A stretch of DNA of 64,000 nt from Escarpia spicata. Lineage: Eukaryota > Annelida > Polychaeta > Sabellida > Siboglinidae. The translations under genes and the position numbers were made by a program. The notes beneath the pieces were generated by a model. The model had not been told where the DNA came from and made no database searches. It saw only the letters and a list, made by a program, of their open reading frames with translations. The DNA is taken from positions 11,346,199 to 11,410,198 of the forward strand of contig OZ023209.1 in the NCBI GenBank assembly GCA_963995525.1. Reading direction: 5' to 3'. Positions 25,562 to 38,214 of this stretch are shown piece after piece. Within the stretch, counting starts at the first letter, position 1, and every line of letters starts with the position of its first letter.

Positions 25562-27530
25562 ACTCGAGGTGAGCAACTATTATTATTCTTTGATAAAACA
25601 GAAACCTAACATTTGGCGAGGATGTTCTAGCACCACCATCAACAAAATACGATGTTAGCAGGACATACAATTAACTCAACAACAGTATTTTAAATAATAT
25701 GCAATCTGTTTTCATCGATATCGGCCTTCTTCGATTTTTGTGTTTTATATGAACAGTGAAATAGTTACCCGAGGGCTCTCTGTCTATAACTGGTTATTAG
25801 ATCCGATGTGAGTATTGTGTCAAATTGGTGCTTTGACGGGTAACGGAAATCGTCAAAATTGTCGCTAAGTCACCGGACCATTACTCCTAATTCCACGCGT
25901 GTCGTCCACACGTGTCCTGCGCGTAATCACTGATGTGCAACGTAACGCGTACGTCTAGAATATGTGAAGTGCGAGTGTGCATACACATATTACATGGATA
26001 AAAACAGTGCAGACAATCATATAAAGCTTATCACTTATGGTCTTGCTAGACAAACGGCCGCCTTACCAAGTTGTGACGTCATCGGACGTTACAGACGTTG
26101 TCTCTGACGTATATCTTGTGTCGTTTATATAATAACTTGCGGGGGTACTATAAAACATAAAACCATTATATAAGTAATGTTACTATAATTATTATTATAT
26201 TACATTTTTGGAACACATTATTGTGTATTACTTCGTCAACACAATTGCATTTATTGCCCTTATCGTTCATATATAATTACTCATCGTTTGTAGTTACTGC
26301 AGATAATTACGTTATTCCAAAACTAATTTCGTTTTTATAGCAGATAATTAATACAGTTTGTAAAAAGTTATTTAGCGTAAACTTGTTAGAGTTTCTCAAT
26401 AATAATCATAATTTAAGTGAATAAATTAATCTACCCGTTTGATATCTGACTCCTCATTCGTCTGATGCCAGGCGACTGGCGCTTTGGTGTCTAGCTGTCA
26501 GACTGGTTGTTTGGACTGAGTGGCGGTCTCACTCTCAGGCTTGTTGGTATGCTTGCTGGACTGTTTGTTTGTCCGGCTGGCTTTCGTCGTGTCTGCCACA
26601 CTGGAAGGGAATGAGACCCAGGAAATACTCAGTGCTCGTACACACACACACGCACGCCCCCCCCCCCCCCCCACACACACAAACACACACTCACGACATG
26701 TGCACGAATTGTCAATAAACACCCTTCGTTAACTACTGATTAATGACTTCCGGTTGTCACATGACGCCTTCACGTTAGTGATGATTGATCGAAGACCATG
26801 TTAAGCGACACATATGACTAATATTACACGGAACCGTTGTGGGTCATTGGGTGTCTTTGGGTTTGATTTATTACGTGATAGTTCTTACGTTGTAACCGGC
26901 GATTTAGAGACCCTCAGCTTTTGATATTTATATTCTTTGTTGTTTTTTTGTTGGCAATTAAAACATGCATGCGTTTGGTAATTCCGTTCTATCAGCAGAC
27001 GGATGTGCCTGATGTCGTGTTATCATCGTCAAAATATTTTTTAAAGAGGGAATTAATACCAGCCTTTAGGAAGGTATGGATTGATTATAAAATTGTGAAT
27101 AAAGCTTGACAGTGTACTGTCGTAGCATGGTTGTGATGTCAGCTGTGAAGTTCACAATTAAATGTCGCCTTTGAAACATTCCTGTGTTATTAAATTCGTT
27201 GTGTTTCGGTTTCAGTCGCTTGTGATGAAAGTACACTATGTCGACGTCTCTATCTCCAGCAAAAATGATGCAACGGTTGATCTGACGCAACCCAGCTACT
27301 GTGAATTTATTCATTTATTCCTGTAGTTCATTGCACATATGTTGTACAATTAAAATATACACACTATGAAGTATTTGTTTTATATTGTCATCATTATCAG
27401 TTGGTCTCGACTTCGCTGATAAGTATTCAGCCACACTGCAATTACTATGCGATAAGTACATAATATATAGAACAGCTAGGTGAATTGACGCATTGTAGAG
27501 TGAAAGAACTTGACAAAAATTCGAAACGCA
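25562..27530. other. 3' flank of the left lectin gene
   Basis: No further coding exon is seen. A poly-C run with CA repeats is at 26640-26690. Much of it matches 52400-55480 inverted, apart from the GT and CT arrays present only on the right. Confidence 0.5.
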
Positions 27531-27534
27531 GCAA

Positions 27535-27605
27535 AAGAATTCGAATCCAGAATATATCGATTGAGAGAGAGTCCGACGCAATAGCCAATATATACCACTG
27601 TGTCC
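27535..27605 (-). mobile_element. tRNA-like SINE head, degraded (left arm)
   Basis: On the minus strand an A-box-like TGGTATATATTGG and a B-box GGATTCGAATTC lie about 45 bp apart with CTCTCTCTCAATCGA between. It is the counterpart of 51925-51996. Confidence 0.5.
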
Positions 27606-27950
27606 CATTCCTCCTTTTAGCACCACAAATGAGATGACTGATTGTGTACATAATCCAAATAAAACAGGCCAACTTTGCCTTTCGAAATCCATGTGAATCT
27701 CAGGCTCACCAAAACATCCTACAACTACACCTGCCCCTTAGGATCTCCAAATGCAACCCCTTTGTGGTTCACGAAAAAACCTCCAACTGCGTCCACTCTG
27801 GAAACTCCAACTGCACCCCCACGGAACCTCCAACTGCATCACCTGAGACTCTCCTAAAATCTCCAGCTGTACCCCTTGATTGTCACTACAGTACTCCAAC
27901 TGCATTTAAAAGCCTACTACAATCTTGTATACTTTTTTCGTTTCTATGAG

Positions 27951-28294
27951 GGCTGGAAATCCGAACTAAGTCAGTTGTTGCGTCATCCGTAGGGAGGTTG
28001 CTGCACCATTGTTTCCATATCTGTCTGTTATGTGGCAGACAGGCAGACTGTTTATCGTCCACTTCGTAAGCAAATATCTCTAAATAACCATCGTTGCGCT
28101 TTAATGCACCACCAATCGGTAGATCAGAAAGAGAAAATAGCAAGAGGTGGGTGAACCGCGGCGTCTCGAAGGAGAAAGATTACAATGTATCCGACTTAGC
28201 GTATCAATATAAAGATTATTATGTTACTTTTAGATACATGTCATATCTTCTGTTGTTTGTAATTTGACTCAATTATTCATAAAATATATAATAA
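27951..28294. other. no gene recognised
   Basis: This short stretch lies between the end of the lectin arm and the LINE stack. Confidence 0.4.
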
Positions 28295-29232
28295 TATAAT
28301 GATATATTTTATTTAATATAGCGCCAGATCCAATTATAAATTGTTCGTGGCGCTTTACAACATGTAGAACCCAGATAGAGGTAATAATGATGGCTAAATA
28401 AACATGCATTTTCTAAAAGGAATTCTTTAAAAAATTATATTATTAAAATACAAATAAATACAGTAATTAAATAAACATACTAAAATTAAAATAATGATCA
28501 TAGCTACAGTTCTATGTAGAAATAAGACATTGTCAATTCATTTAACTGAACTAATGTACATGTAGGTATAAAATAAATATATAAATAGGTTAATTAATAC
28601 ATAAGAGATATAAAACAAATCAATGCAGAGACTAAACAATACCACATTACACAAGAACGAGAGTCTAAAAAATGAGTCTTTAAGCGTGCCTTGAAAGTAG
28701 AGAGACAATCAGACGTGTTAATGTCATTGGCAAAGTGTTCCACAAAGTCGCCGCGGCGACCGCAAACGAACTTTCCCCAGCTTTGACATGAGTCCGCAGG
28801 ACCGTTAACATGTTATTGTTGGTAGAGCGCAGGGCTCTTGTTTGTATGGGCATACAAGGTCGCATAAATATGTCGGGGCATCGCCATATACAGCTTTATA
28901 TGTAAACACTAATAGCTTAAAGTCGATTCTGTGTGCTACAGGCAACCAGTGAAGAATGCACAACAAAGGCATGGCGCTGTCACTCCGTGGGCGGCGCAGG
29001 ATCAACCTAGCAGCAGAGTTGTGCATTCTCTGCAGTCGAGCGATGTTGTTGACAGAAGTGCCGTATAGAAGTTAATTGCAGTAATCAAGTCGTGATGTAA
29101 TAATGGTGTTGACGACACGTTCCTTTGTCGACGTTGGGAGATAACGACTCATCTGGTTAATATGGCGCAGGTGAAATGAGCACACACTGACGATGCTTGA
29201 AATTTGCTTCTTAAAATCGAGGTGGCGATCCA
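28295..29232 (-). mobile_element. L2-clade LINE, 3' part
   Basis: The minus strand encodes RHLDFKKQISSIVS, TSRLDYCN, then LHWLPVAHRIDFKLLVFTYK and SSFAVAAATLWNTLP, with stops between. The 3' UTR ends with a hairpin-type tail TGTAAAGCGCCACGAAC followed by TCTGGCGCTATATTAAATAA, the L2-type 'AAAGCGC...GCGCTATAT' ending. Its upstream edge is a sharp junction with the CR1-like element at 29232/29233. Confidence 0.8.
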
Positions 29233-30588
29233 CACTCTTTCTAGCATATCTATGTCCTTCCTGCGATATGGCCTCCACGCTTGAATACAATATTCTAAAT
29301 GAGGCCTCACTATTGTTTTGTACAGCGGTATTATTAGCTCTTTTTCCTTATACGTTATGTTTCGCCTAATTAATCCAAGGATTTGATTTCCCTTTGAAGC
29401 TGCAATTCCGCACTGCTCTGAAATCTTCATATCAGCACTAACGGTTAACCCTAAGTCCTTTTCTTTTACAGTATTACTTAGTACAGTACCCCCCATCGTA
29501 TATTCTACCTCTTCGTTCCCATGTCCTATGTGGAGGCATTTACATTTCCCAAAATTGAACATCATTTGCCACTTTTCAGACCATTTGATCAACCTGTCAA
29601 GATCATCTTGTAAATGCTGTCTATCTCCATCACTTTTAATCCTTCTAAACACTTTTGTATCATCCGCAAATTTCAACACCTTGCTTGTTATTTCATCATC
29701 CAAATCGTTGATGTATATTAAGAATAATATAGGACCTAATACTGATCCCTGTGGTACCCCACTCAATACCGATGTCCAGTTTGAAGCCTCCCCATCAACT
29801 ACTACACGTTGTCTTCTGTCAATCAGCCATTGTTCTATCCAGTTTATTATACCATTTCCTATGCCATGGGCCTTTAGTTTAAGCAGTAATCTTTGATGTG
29901 GTACTTTGTCAAAAGCTTTTTGAAAATCTAAGTAGACGATATCTACTGGTGATCCCTCATCTACCCACTTAGTGATGTCTTCCAAAAAACATAACATATT
30001 TGTTAAGCATGACCTCGCTTTACAAAAACCATGTTGAGATGGGTTTATCAAGTTTTGTTTAACAAGAAAATCCACCATGTGATCTTTAATTAGTCTTTCT
30101 AATAATTTACAAATCACTGATGTTAAACTCACTGGTCTATAGTTCTCTGACTTGTTTCTCGAACCTTTTTTGAATAACGGTATAATGTTTGCTTCTTTCC
30201 ATTCTAAAGGAACCACTCCCTCTTCTAATGACAAGTTGAAAACTGTTGCAAGTGGTATGCTAATTTGTTCTAAAATTTCCAATAGTAGTTTGGGTGGAAT
30301 ACCATCCACTCCAGGTGATTTATTATCCTTCATAGCCCTTATTTTCTTAGCTACCATTTCCGGGGTTACAATTAATTGTCCTAAATAGTCTGAATCTGCC
30401 CACTTAGCCTCTGGTATTGGCAGTGAACTAATATCTTCCCTCGTAAACACTGAACTAAAGTACTCATTCAGGTCTTCTGCCATTATGAATCCCTCTGATA
30501 TTATATTTCCAGCACTATCTTCTAGAGGACCGAATGATTCTTCCGGTAGGCTGATTGAAAACAGTCCTCCATTCGCTGATCGGAAATA
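29233..30588 (-). mobile_element. CR1-like LINE, RT domain intact, truncated at both ends
   Basis: About 450 codons are uninterrupted: MAEDLNEYFSSVFTRED, SPGVDGIPPKLLLE, the YRPVSLTSVICKLLERLIKD block, YLDFQKAFDKVPHQRLLLKL, SGVPQGSVLGPILFLIYIND, KFADDTKVF, KCKCLHIGHGN, and RPHLEYCIQAWRPYRRKDID. This is a CR1-type RT with FADD. The endonuclease is missing (5' truncation near 30588), and the 3' end stops at LERV, where it passes directly into L2 sequence. The computed 508-aa frame (29149-30675) runs through three elements and is not a real gene. The lack of stops suggests recent arrival. Confidence 0.85.
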
Positions 30589-30595
30589 TGAGAGA

Positions 30596-33500
30596 TGATA
30601 AATAAATAAATAAAAGTACTTATATAGCGCCCAATCAATTAAAATTGCCCTCGGGCGCTTTACATACATGCACACGTATATAATAGTATTTTACATAAAA
30701 AGAAATGCTAACTAAGAAATAAATATGTAAAAAATATAACATTACCTTAAAACATAGTTACTAAAAAAAAAGAGATCATTAAAAAAACGTTTAAATAAAT
30801 TAAAGCATTCTTAAAAAACTACTGTAAATACATTCATTTATACAAGAAGAATAACCGTAAATATGTTAAGAAACTAATAAAAAATATATATTTATCAATA
30901 GAAAGCATATAAAATGCCCTAGTCGGTGAATTGTAAAAACGCTTGTTTAAAATGGTGAGTCTTCAAAAGTGTTTTAAACACTTGTAATGATGTTGCTGTC
31001 CTGAGTGTAGGAGGCAAATTGTTCCATAGAACCGCCGAGCAAACCGCGAGACGGTGATCACCATGAGTAACAGTTTGTGAGACCGGTACGAATAAAAGGC
31101 GAGGCTGCGAGGTAGATCGTAGAGTTCTGTTGATGGGACGGTAGCCAATTAACTCACTTATGTAGTCCGGCGCAAGACCATTCAAGGCACAATATGTAAA
31201 CACCAGCACTTTGTAGGTCGGTCTCAAATGAACGGGTAGCCAGTGTAAACGCTGCAGCACGGACGTGATGTGTTCGTATTTCCTCGTGCGAGTAATTAGG
31301 CGAGCGGCACAGTTCTGCACCCTTTGTAGACGTTGCATCACCGTGTGTGGGATACCATAAAGAAGTGCATTACCATAATCTAAACGGGATGTCACTAGTG
31401 CGTGAACAAGTGTCTTGCATGATTCTTCCGTCAGATGTGGCCGAATTCGCCCAATGTTTCTAATATGATAGTAGCAGCTTTTCACAGTGTTGGCAATCTG
31501 CTGTTCCATTTTCAGGTTGCTATCAAATAGCACACCCAAACTGCGCACGCACGATGATGGTTGAATTCGATGGCCGGCTACTGTGATGTATACATTGGCA
31601 GGCATACTGCCGCGTTTCTTCGCTGGAGAAAAAACGATCGCTTCGGATTTCTCTGTGTTCAGTTTTAACTGGTTTCTAGTCAATAATGCAGCCACTTCCG
31701 CAACACACAATTCCACCTTAGCCAGTACCGCCACCATTGATTCATCTCGTTCAACCGTGAGGTAGATTTGAATGTCATCAGCATAACAGTGATGCTCCAT
31801 GCCGTGTTTAGCAACAATATCTCCGATAGGTTTGGTGTAAATGCAATACAAAGTAGGGCCCAACACCGACCCTTGGGGGACGCCACACGCCAAGATTGAC
31901 TTAACCGACTCGGCACTTCCCACTGCCACTTTCTGATATCGTTTGCTAATATATGATTTCAGCCACGCAAGCGCCTTATCGGTGATACCGAATGAGTGTT
32001 CAAGTCGAGTCATCAACAACTCATGATCGACTGTATCAAACGCGGACGACAAATCAAGCATCACGAGAATTGTTGTACTTTTCCTATCCAGTGTCGCGGC
32101 AATGTCATTCTTTACACGGAGTAGAGCTGTTTCTTTGGAGTGTCCACGACGGTACGCAGACTGAAAAGGGTCGTGCAGAGCATGTTCATCAACGTGCATG
32201 TCAATTTATTTTGCAACGACTTTCTTAACCGATTTCGACACAAATGGCAAGTTCGACACTGGCCGGTAGTTGCTCAAAATGTCTTTATCCAGCGTATGTT
32301 TTTTCAGGGGTGGTTTAACGATTGCATGCTTGAAGTCAGCAGGTACATTTGTTGAGGTGAGAGTCGCGTTTATCGTAGCGGTGATTAGTGGAACTAACTC
32401 ATGCGAACATTGTTTTAGCAGCCACGTCGGTACTGGATCTAATTCACACGACTTAACCGGAACGGATGCAACTAATCGTTCAACGTCCGATTCAGTGACT
32501 GTCTCAAAGCAGACTAGTGGCACGCCACTGAATGCCGCGTCGTTGCTCACAGCAGCCAACGTAATGTCCGAACGATCCTCACCGCTGTCGATGATGTATT
32601 TTCTGATGTTAGAAACTTTCTCAATAAAATGATCACCAAAGCGTTGCGCCATGTCCACCGGACACACATACGATGGCATTGTCGTTATGCCACCATTGCC
32701 CATGAGGTTTCTTGTGGTGCAAAATAGTTGTTTTTGGTCATGTTTGCAGTTGGCGATCTTAGCCGTGTAGTAGTTTCTCTTTGTGGTAATCAGCATGTTA
32801 TTGAAGACCACACATTGAGCGCGATACGCCTGTCGATGTACCTCAAGACGAGTTTGCAGCCATTTGCGCTCAGTTCGCCGTCGACGCTGTTTCTCGTCAT
32901 GAAGCTCGTCAGTGTACCACGGACAGTCCGGTCGCAATGTTATGGTCGTCTTCCGCAGTGGGGCATGTTTGTCAACAAGCCGACGTAAGCCATTGTTGTA
33001 TGTGGCAACCATGTCACTAACGGATGCCACACTGTTTATGTCATGTAGCAAAGAGGTAATGTCACGTTTGAAATCAGGAAGACGTATATGACGCAATCGT
33101 CGAAAAACTATCTCTTTACGCATTCGAGCAGGCTTTGTGGCATTTACACAGAACATTATGGCCATGTGATCACCGGATGGATTTCCATGTGTGTCACATA
33201 AGCACGGGCCATACACACTCGGTCGTGTAGTAACTATTGCACTGTTGTTTCGAACGATAACTACATCCAGGAGGTGACCTTTATTGTGCGTGGCATCTGT
33301 AATTATTTGATTCATGCCACGGTCAGCGAGCGTCTCAGAAAAATGCCGTGCGTCAGGATCTGATATAATGTCAAGATGGAAGTTCAGATCGCCGGTAATA
33401 ACGATGTCATGCGGGTCCAGCATCACGGAGTCCAAGTATGCTGACCACTGCTCGAAGAAAACAGACGTTGTAAAGGCGTTTCGTTTAGACGGTGGCGGAC

Positions 33501-33895
33501 GGTATATAACACCCAATCTGAACTTGGCGCCACGTGTCGTAATATAATAGTCGGCATGTTCAAAATGGGTAAATTTAGGCCTATTATGACGTGATGACAC
33601 ATTCTCAACTTTCATGCCGGACTTATACATTAAGCCCACTCCACCACCACGCTTCTTGACAGGTTTTGACGCGGCATCGAACTTGTAGCGAGAGGTATGT
33701 TGAAATGTGTAGCCAGATGGCACAAGTTCTTTTATCACCTGATTGTCAATGACTGTTCCAAGCCAGGTTTCTGTCAGCGCTAATACGTCGATGTCCCTGG
33801 AAATTACCAGGTCTGCCAGCAAAAAGCTTTATTTTGAACTGACCGAGCGTTGAGACAACACATCGTCAGTGGAACGTCACATGCATGATGTTTAA
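30596..33895 (-). mobile_element. L2-clade LINE, nearly complete ORF2 and 3' tail
   Basis: The 3' end carries GTAAAGCGCCCGAGGGCAAT then GGGCGCTATATAAGTAC and (ATTT)n at about 30600-30660, the L2 hairpin tail. ORF2 fills most of the rest. Its 5' edge near 33895 abuts another L2 element on the same strand. Confidence 0.85.
30919..33890 (-). pseudogene. L2 ORF2 with one in-frame stop and a 5' frameshift
   Basis: An endonuclease half (32206-33822, 538 aa) and an RT half (30919-32199, 426 aa) are in the same frame, separated only by TAA at 32206-32208. Endonuclease motifs are ALTETWLG, GVIYRPPPS, ITGDLNFH and SGDHMAIMF. RT motifs are DPFQSAYRRGHSKETALL, LDLSSAFDTVDH, CGVPQGSVLGPTLY and YADDIQIYL, then RLQRVQNCAARLI, LQRLHWLPVHLR and AVLWNNLPPTLR at the C-terminus. 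The frame before 33822 (LNARSVQNKA) is offset, so a small indel lies near 33829. It is otherwise remarkably complete for an L2 ORF2. Confidence 0.85.
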
Positions 33896-35690
33896 TGCAG
33901 TGTAAATTTGATCCTTCGCGCAATAACTTTCTCTATGACTTTTGACAGATGGCTTAGGTTGCTGACTGGACGGTAGTTGTTGAGTATGTCCTTGTTAAGT
34001 GATTGTTTCTTGAGCAATGGCCGGACAATTGCGTGCTTAAGCAGCACAGGCATGACAGCCTCCTCGAGTGAGGCGTTTACAATTTATATGATGATAGGCA
34101 CGATACTGTCCATGTTGTCATTTAGTTGCTTAGTTGGTAGTGGATCAAGTGAGCATGTCTTATCCGTAGTGCCAAGAATATGAGTGATTTCGGCTGTAAT
34201 AGTTGGCTCGAACACTTGAATTGGGTCAGTAAAACAACGTGTCTCGTCCTCTGTCTGGTCAACGGCAATGCGGTAGTGCAAGTTAATCAGTAATTTCTCG
34301 ATCTTTTCTTGGAAGAAACGTGGGAGTTTATCACATCCTTCCTTCACTGAACAGAATTCAGGAAGTTGCATTTTGTGTACGTCGATTGATCTCAGAATGC
34401 GAAACATGTTCTTGTTATTAGCGATGTATTTCGAGTTTTGTTCTTCTCCACAGATTCTCACATGTTCGCCTCTTCTCTCTTGTTTCGTCGACCTCAGCGT
34501 CATACCACGGATGCGGCAAGTTGCTCTTGACGTGTACGTAGCGCCAAGGAGCGTGCTTGTCTAAGCAGTTAGTGAGACAGGTGTTATAGTCCGATGCTAA
34601 GACCTCCGCTTGCTGACCGTCAGCGTGGGCACACATGTCAGAACACGCAGATTTAACGTCATCATTGAACACTGTAGCATCCATGATGCGGAAGTTGCGC
34701 TTGGCAATTACTGAAGTTTCAGTTGACGGTTTCAACACATTTAATGCCAGTTCTATGCGATAGTGGTCCGATATGCAGTCTGGATAAACAACAACAGAAA
34801 ATACTAAGTTATCACTGTAATGACTTATTACCAGGTTCAATGTATGTCCTGTTTTATGGGTCGGCGAATGGACGTGCTGCAGCAAATTGTAGGAATCAAG
34901 TAGATTGCGAAGCGGTTCTGATTTCGTTACATCATCAAAATGAATATTAAATTCTCCAGCAATTACGGTTGGTATAACGAAAACAGATGCTTCTGTAAAT
35001 AAGCATTCAAGTTCAGCATAAAATGCACACGAAGTTCCAGATGCCTTACTTGAAGCAGGCGGCTGGTAGATGACACACTTGTTGAACGATATAGAATGGG
35101 CTGCAGAGAGCTGCACACGGAGAAGTTCAATGGTATTCAAAGGGAGAGTAGGAAGAATCTTCGTTGTAAATGTATCGCGGTGCAAGATTGCAACACCGCC
35201 ACCACGACGAGAAGATCGTGCCATGTGCTGGAAGAGCAATAACAACTTCGTCACCGTTCTTCCTTAACCACGTCTCGGTTATTGCTAAGATGTCGCATTT
35301 GTGTTCAACGACGTATTCGTTGATTTTGAGAGCCTTATTGCACACGGAACGAGCATTCAGTAATGCCACATTGACGAATGGCGTATCGTGTGGCATAACA
35401 GGGGCGGCTCTTAGAGTTACCAGATTCGCACTGACACTGCGTTGCCGACATACAATTCGTGATGGATCTTCAAAACGGCTGGTAATCCGCGTTCGGATCG
35501 CGCGCTGTTTGCGCGTGCCCCCACGTCTGCCACGCATAGTTGAACGCGCCGTGGACAGTCCTAGACGTCTGATCCATGAATACAATGTGTCAGGTAATCG
35601 CGGTGTGACACCCCTGGTGGCAGGACGGAAAGCCCGAAAGACGTTCTGTAGACACATCGCCGCCAACGGTAGAACATTGCCTTGCTAATT
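33896..35690 (-). mobile_element. second L2-clade LINE: ORF2 5' half, broken
   Basis: From 35666 the frame reads an Arg-rich leader, then VNVALLNARSVCNKALKINE and ILAITETWLR (endonuclease start). It shifts near 35240 to SSRRGGGVAILHR, AGEFNIHFDD and SDHYRIELAL (34418-35254), then at 34084-34503 to FQEKIEKLL and CSLDPLPTKQL, and ends near 33900 in the RT N-terminus ([12 protein letters not shown] in yet another frame). It was cut by the 5' end of the neighbouring L2. The C-terminal fragment at 28295-29232 could be its other end, but the RT core is missing from both. Confidence 0.75.
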
Positions 35691-35924
35691 ATAGTTTACC
35701 AAATTAGGTCACTCACGGGCGTTGTCGGTCTAAAGACCTGTAGTCCACCAGCTTCGTCAGCGACACGGTTGGCTGACGACATTAAAACATTTCAAGATTG
35801 TAGACAACGTACGCTACCTTGTTATATAAAAAGTTCAGCGAGACAGTCACTGCAGCATCACGAGTAAATAGTGACGTTATGATTGTTCAATTCTTCGTAA
35901 ACAGGCAGAAAACATGTTAATATC
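35691..35924. other. no gene recognised
   Basis: This is the 5' flank of the LINE stack. Confidence 0.4.
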
Positions 35925-36275
35925 ACGAAACACAGGAATGAATTTATGAATTTATACGATCAGTGGTATGGTCTGATGTCAATAGTCGAACTATGTGTAA
36001 CAATCCTGACTCTATCAACTAACTATGAGACTATGGAAATAGTGAGAACCGGTTACACGAGCGATTAATTGTCCGATTTTCTGTCAACACATTTTCGCCT
36101 AACGAACTGGACGCGTCGTTCTTTGTTTCTTTCAAGAAACGACGCGCCCTAGTGGTCGTATGACACCAACAATCGGACAATTAGTCGTTCATGTAAACTG
36201 GCCTTTAAGCACGTGATTACCTGCTAGCCGCCATCTCCAGTTCCGTGCAGTTTTAGTCGCGGTGGCTGGCGAATT
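35925..36275 (-). repeat. inverted copy of 51205-51540 (B-box locus part of the duplication)
   Basis: The minus strand matches the plus strand of 51205-51540. Shared features are the exon end with splice donor, the paired TTAATTGTCCGATT / AATCGGACAATTAG half-palindromes (36064-36190), and the ATACGATCAGTGG landmark (35957). It continues the lectin inverted duplication beyond the LINE stack. Confidence 0.75.
36221..36273 (-). pseudogene. relic of a B-box exon end with splice donor
   Basis: The sequence reads TTCGCCAGCCACCGCGACT, then CTGCACGGAACTGGAGATGG, CGGCTAGCAG and the donor GTAATC. It is nearly identical to the end of the 51108-51250 exon. Homology stops upstream at TTCGCC, so the zinc-binding start is missing. 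Confidence 0.7.
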
Positions 36276-37809
36276 TCTTTGGCATATTTTGTTATCAAGA
36301 TTCTTCGTTATTTTGTTGTAGATGATTTCCTTGTTTTCATTTACATTACAACATGTACAATAGTACATTCATAAATGTATGTCTGGTATTGATGGAAATA
36401 TGTATATTAGTATAGTAGTATAGACTGTGAACAGATGGTTACAGTAACCTAGGATGTATTTATGGTAGCATAACACATGTGACAATGTTGCCTCTATAAT
36501 TGTTGTTCGCATACTCTAATTAGCCAAGTCTCACCCATTAAAATGTCTCTGCGGCAGAGTGACCAGTGTGCTGTTAGACGGTAAGATATATATCTAGCAT
36601 GTGTGTTAGGCAGGATAGAGGAAGTCCGAGGAACACATTACTTTCTTACAAAAGACATGTACTGAAGACTTAAACTCTTGTTTTGTGAACATATTCATTT
36701 TATTAATGTAACGAAGTAACAATGTACACGAAGTATGTGAACTAGCCTCGTTCCTCCATAAAGGAAGCAGCGAGGAAAAAAAAATATGACCCAACAAAAC
36801 TGTCAACATACATGTATGTAAGGCAAAACAATGTAGTTGTCGGCAATTATTTATTTTTATTTAGTATACAACTCAAACAACATGGGTCTGCTAACCAATT
36901 GACAGTCATGCAATACTAATAGGTATATCAAGCTTTGCAACAGAAAGCTTATTCCCTTAATATGTATGATGGAGACCAATATAGACAATGCAAATGAGGT
37001 GTAAGATTCTTTAGGCAGTTAAAGATATCGATTAATGTTTTTTTCACAAGACACTGTATACACGAAACGCCAAAAGTTATGTTTTAAATAAACATTAAGG
37101 TATAATTGTACTAATACAAACGCGTTTACCGCAGTGTCAGCTAGATGTGGCACATGGAAATGCCAATGTTGGTAACATTTGAAAATGTCAGGCAAACAGG
37201 GATACAGACGGACACAACTTACAACCAACTGAAATAAATTCATCGTTGAAATTACACTGGCGTTTTTATTTGAAAGGAAAAACAAAAACTGCAATAAATT
37301 ACTGTTGACATTGTAAGAAACCCGTTTTATTTACACATTTACTATCTGCTAGGACGCCGTTTATTCGATCCTAGCTGCTGGTATGGTTTGAAACAGATTG
37401 TTGGAGCCAGGCCCTTAGCCAGAAACCCGACGCCCCATTATTTGAACTTTTTTTTATCGTCGCAGGTTTTCCTTTTCCAAGTAACGGAATGTGTGTCCTT
37501 TGAATAAAGGATTTTTTTCAGATACCGTAATCTTGTATTTGGACCATAACATAGTTGGAGTCAATAGGGATCGACGCTAGTGCTCGACGTGATTGAGAGT
37601 GAAAGAGAATATATTTTATTAGGTCGTATTTACTGGAAGCGAATTGTCAACATTGAATTGATAAATAGTGAGTAAGGTCGCAATTCCAGACAAGAAATCA
37701 TGCTGTGTTCCAAATAAAGAGGAGAAAACCGAAGCACACGCTCTAGGTTTGAACTTCCCCTGTATGCTTTAAATCTGTATCCTCTTCTCTCATCCAAGTT
37801 AGGCCCATT
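36276..37809. other. no gene recognised; holds one dispersed repeat
   Basis: 37150-37360 resembles the A/C-block repeat near 9690 and, inverted, 43880-44160; landmarks are AACATTTGAAAATG and AAGAAACCCGTTTT. Otherwise nothing is supported. Confidence 0.45.
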
Positions 37810-37881
37810 ACTCACTCACTCACTCACTCACTCACTCACTCACTCACTCACTCACTCACTCACTCACTCACTCACTCACTC
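37810..37881 (+). repeat. (CTCA)n microsatellite
   Basis: About 18 units. It lies immediately 3' of the minus-strand LINE tail below and is probably that element's simple-repeat 3' end. Confidence 0.9.
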
Positions 37882-37892
37882 ATTCATGTCGG

Positions 37893-38190
37893 CTACTGTG
37901 GTCTAACATTAGTGGCTTCAATCATCCGTCTCCAGATCCTTCTGTCTGCCATTGCCGTCTTCAGCTCCTCCATCTCTAGACCCACATCTTCCTTTAAGCA
38001 GTCAATGTAAGTTGCTGCTGGTCTTCCTGCCTTAGTTCTTTCATGTGTCAGTTGCCACAAGATGGTCTTAGATGCTATTTCATACACATGTCTGTAGCAG
38101 TGTCCAGCAAATCTCAGTCGTCTTCTTCTTATTTTATTGGTGACTTTACACACTCCACTGTGTAGTTCTATGGTTGTCAAAGACCCACTA
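37893..38190 (-). pseudogene. C-terminus of an RTE-like LINE
   Basis: NKIRRRRLRFAGHCYRH, KTILWQLTHERTKAGRPAAT and EELKTAMADRRIWRRMIEA form the R-R-L-R-F-A-GH-R ... GRP ... D-R-x-x-W-R end of many LINE RT proteins. The frame is open to its stop. The rest of the element is missing upstream. Confidence 0.75.
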
Positions 38191-38214
38191 TGCGCACACA
38201 CACACATACAACCA

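Larger units (their letters stand above)
23669..27950 (+). repeat. left arm of the lectin inverted duplication
   Basis: Read on the plus strand it matches the minus strand of 51590-58660. Landmarks are GTGCCGGAAG at the exon 1 border (23683), lectin exons 2 and 3, the CAGACTGGTTGTTTGG region (26495), the GACTTCCGG site (26750), the CTGAAACC-like region (27215), and the CTCCAACTGC minisatellite-like edge (27780-27900). The arms are collinear but differ by insertions. Confidence 0.85.

Noticed and set aside
29149..30675. A single 508-aa reverse-transcriptase gene
   Set aside because: The frame crosses two element junctions. Its ends are L2 tail and L2 C-terminal sequence in the wrong frame; only the middle is CR1-like RT.
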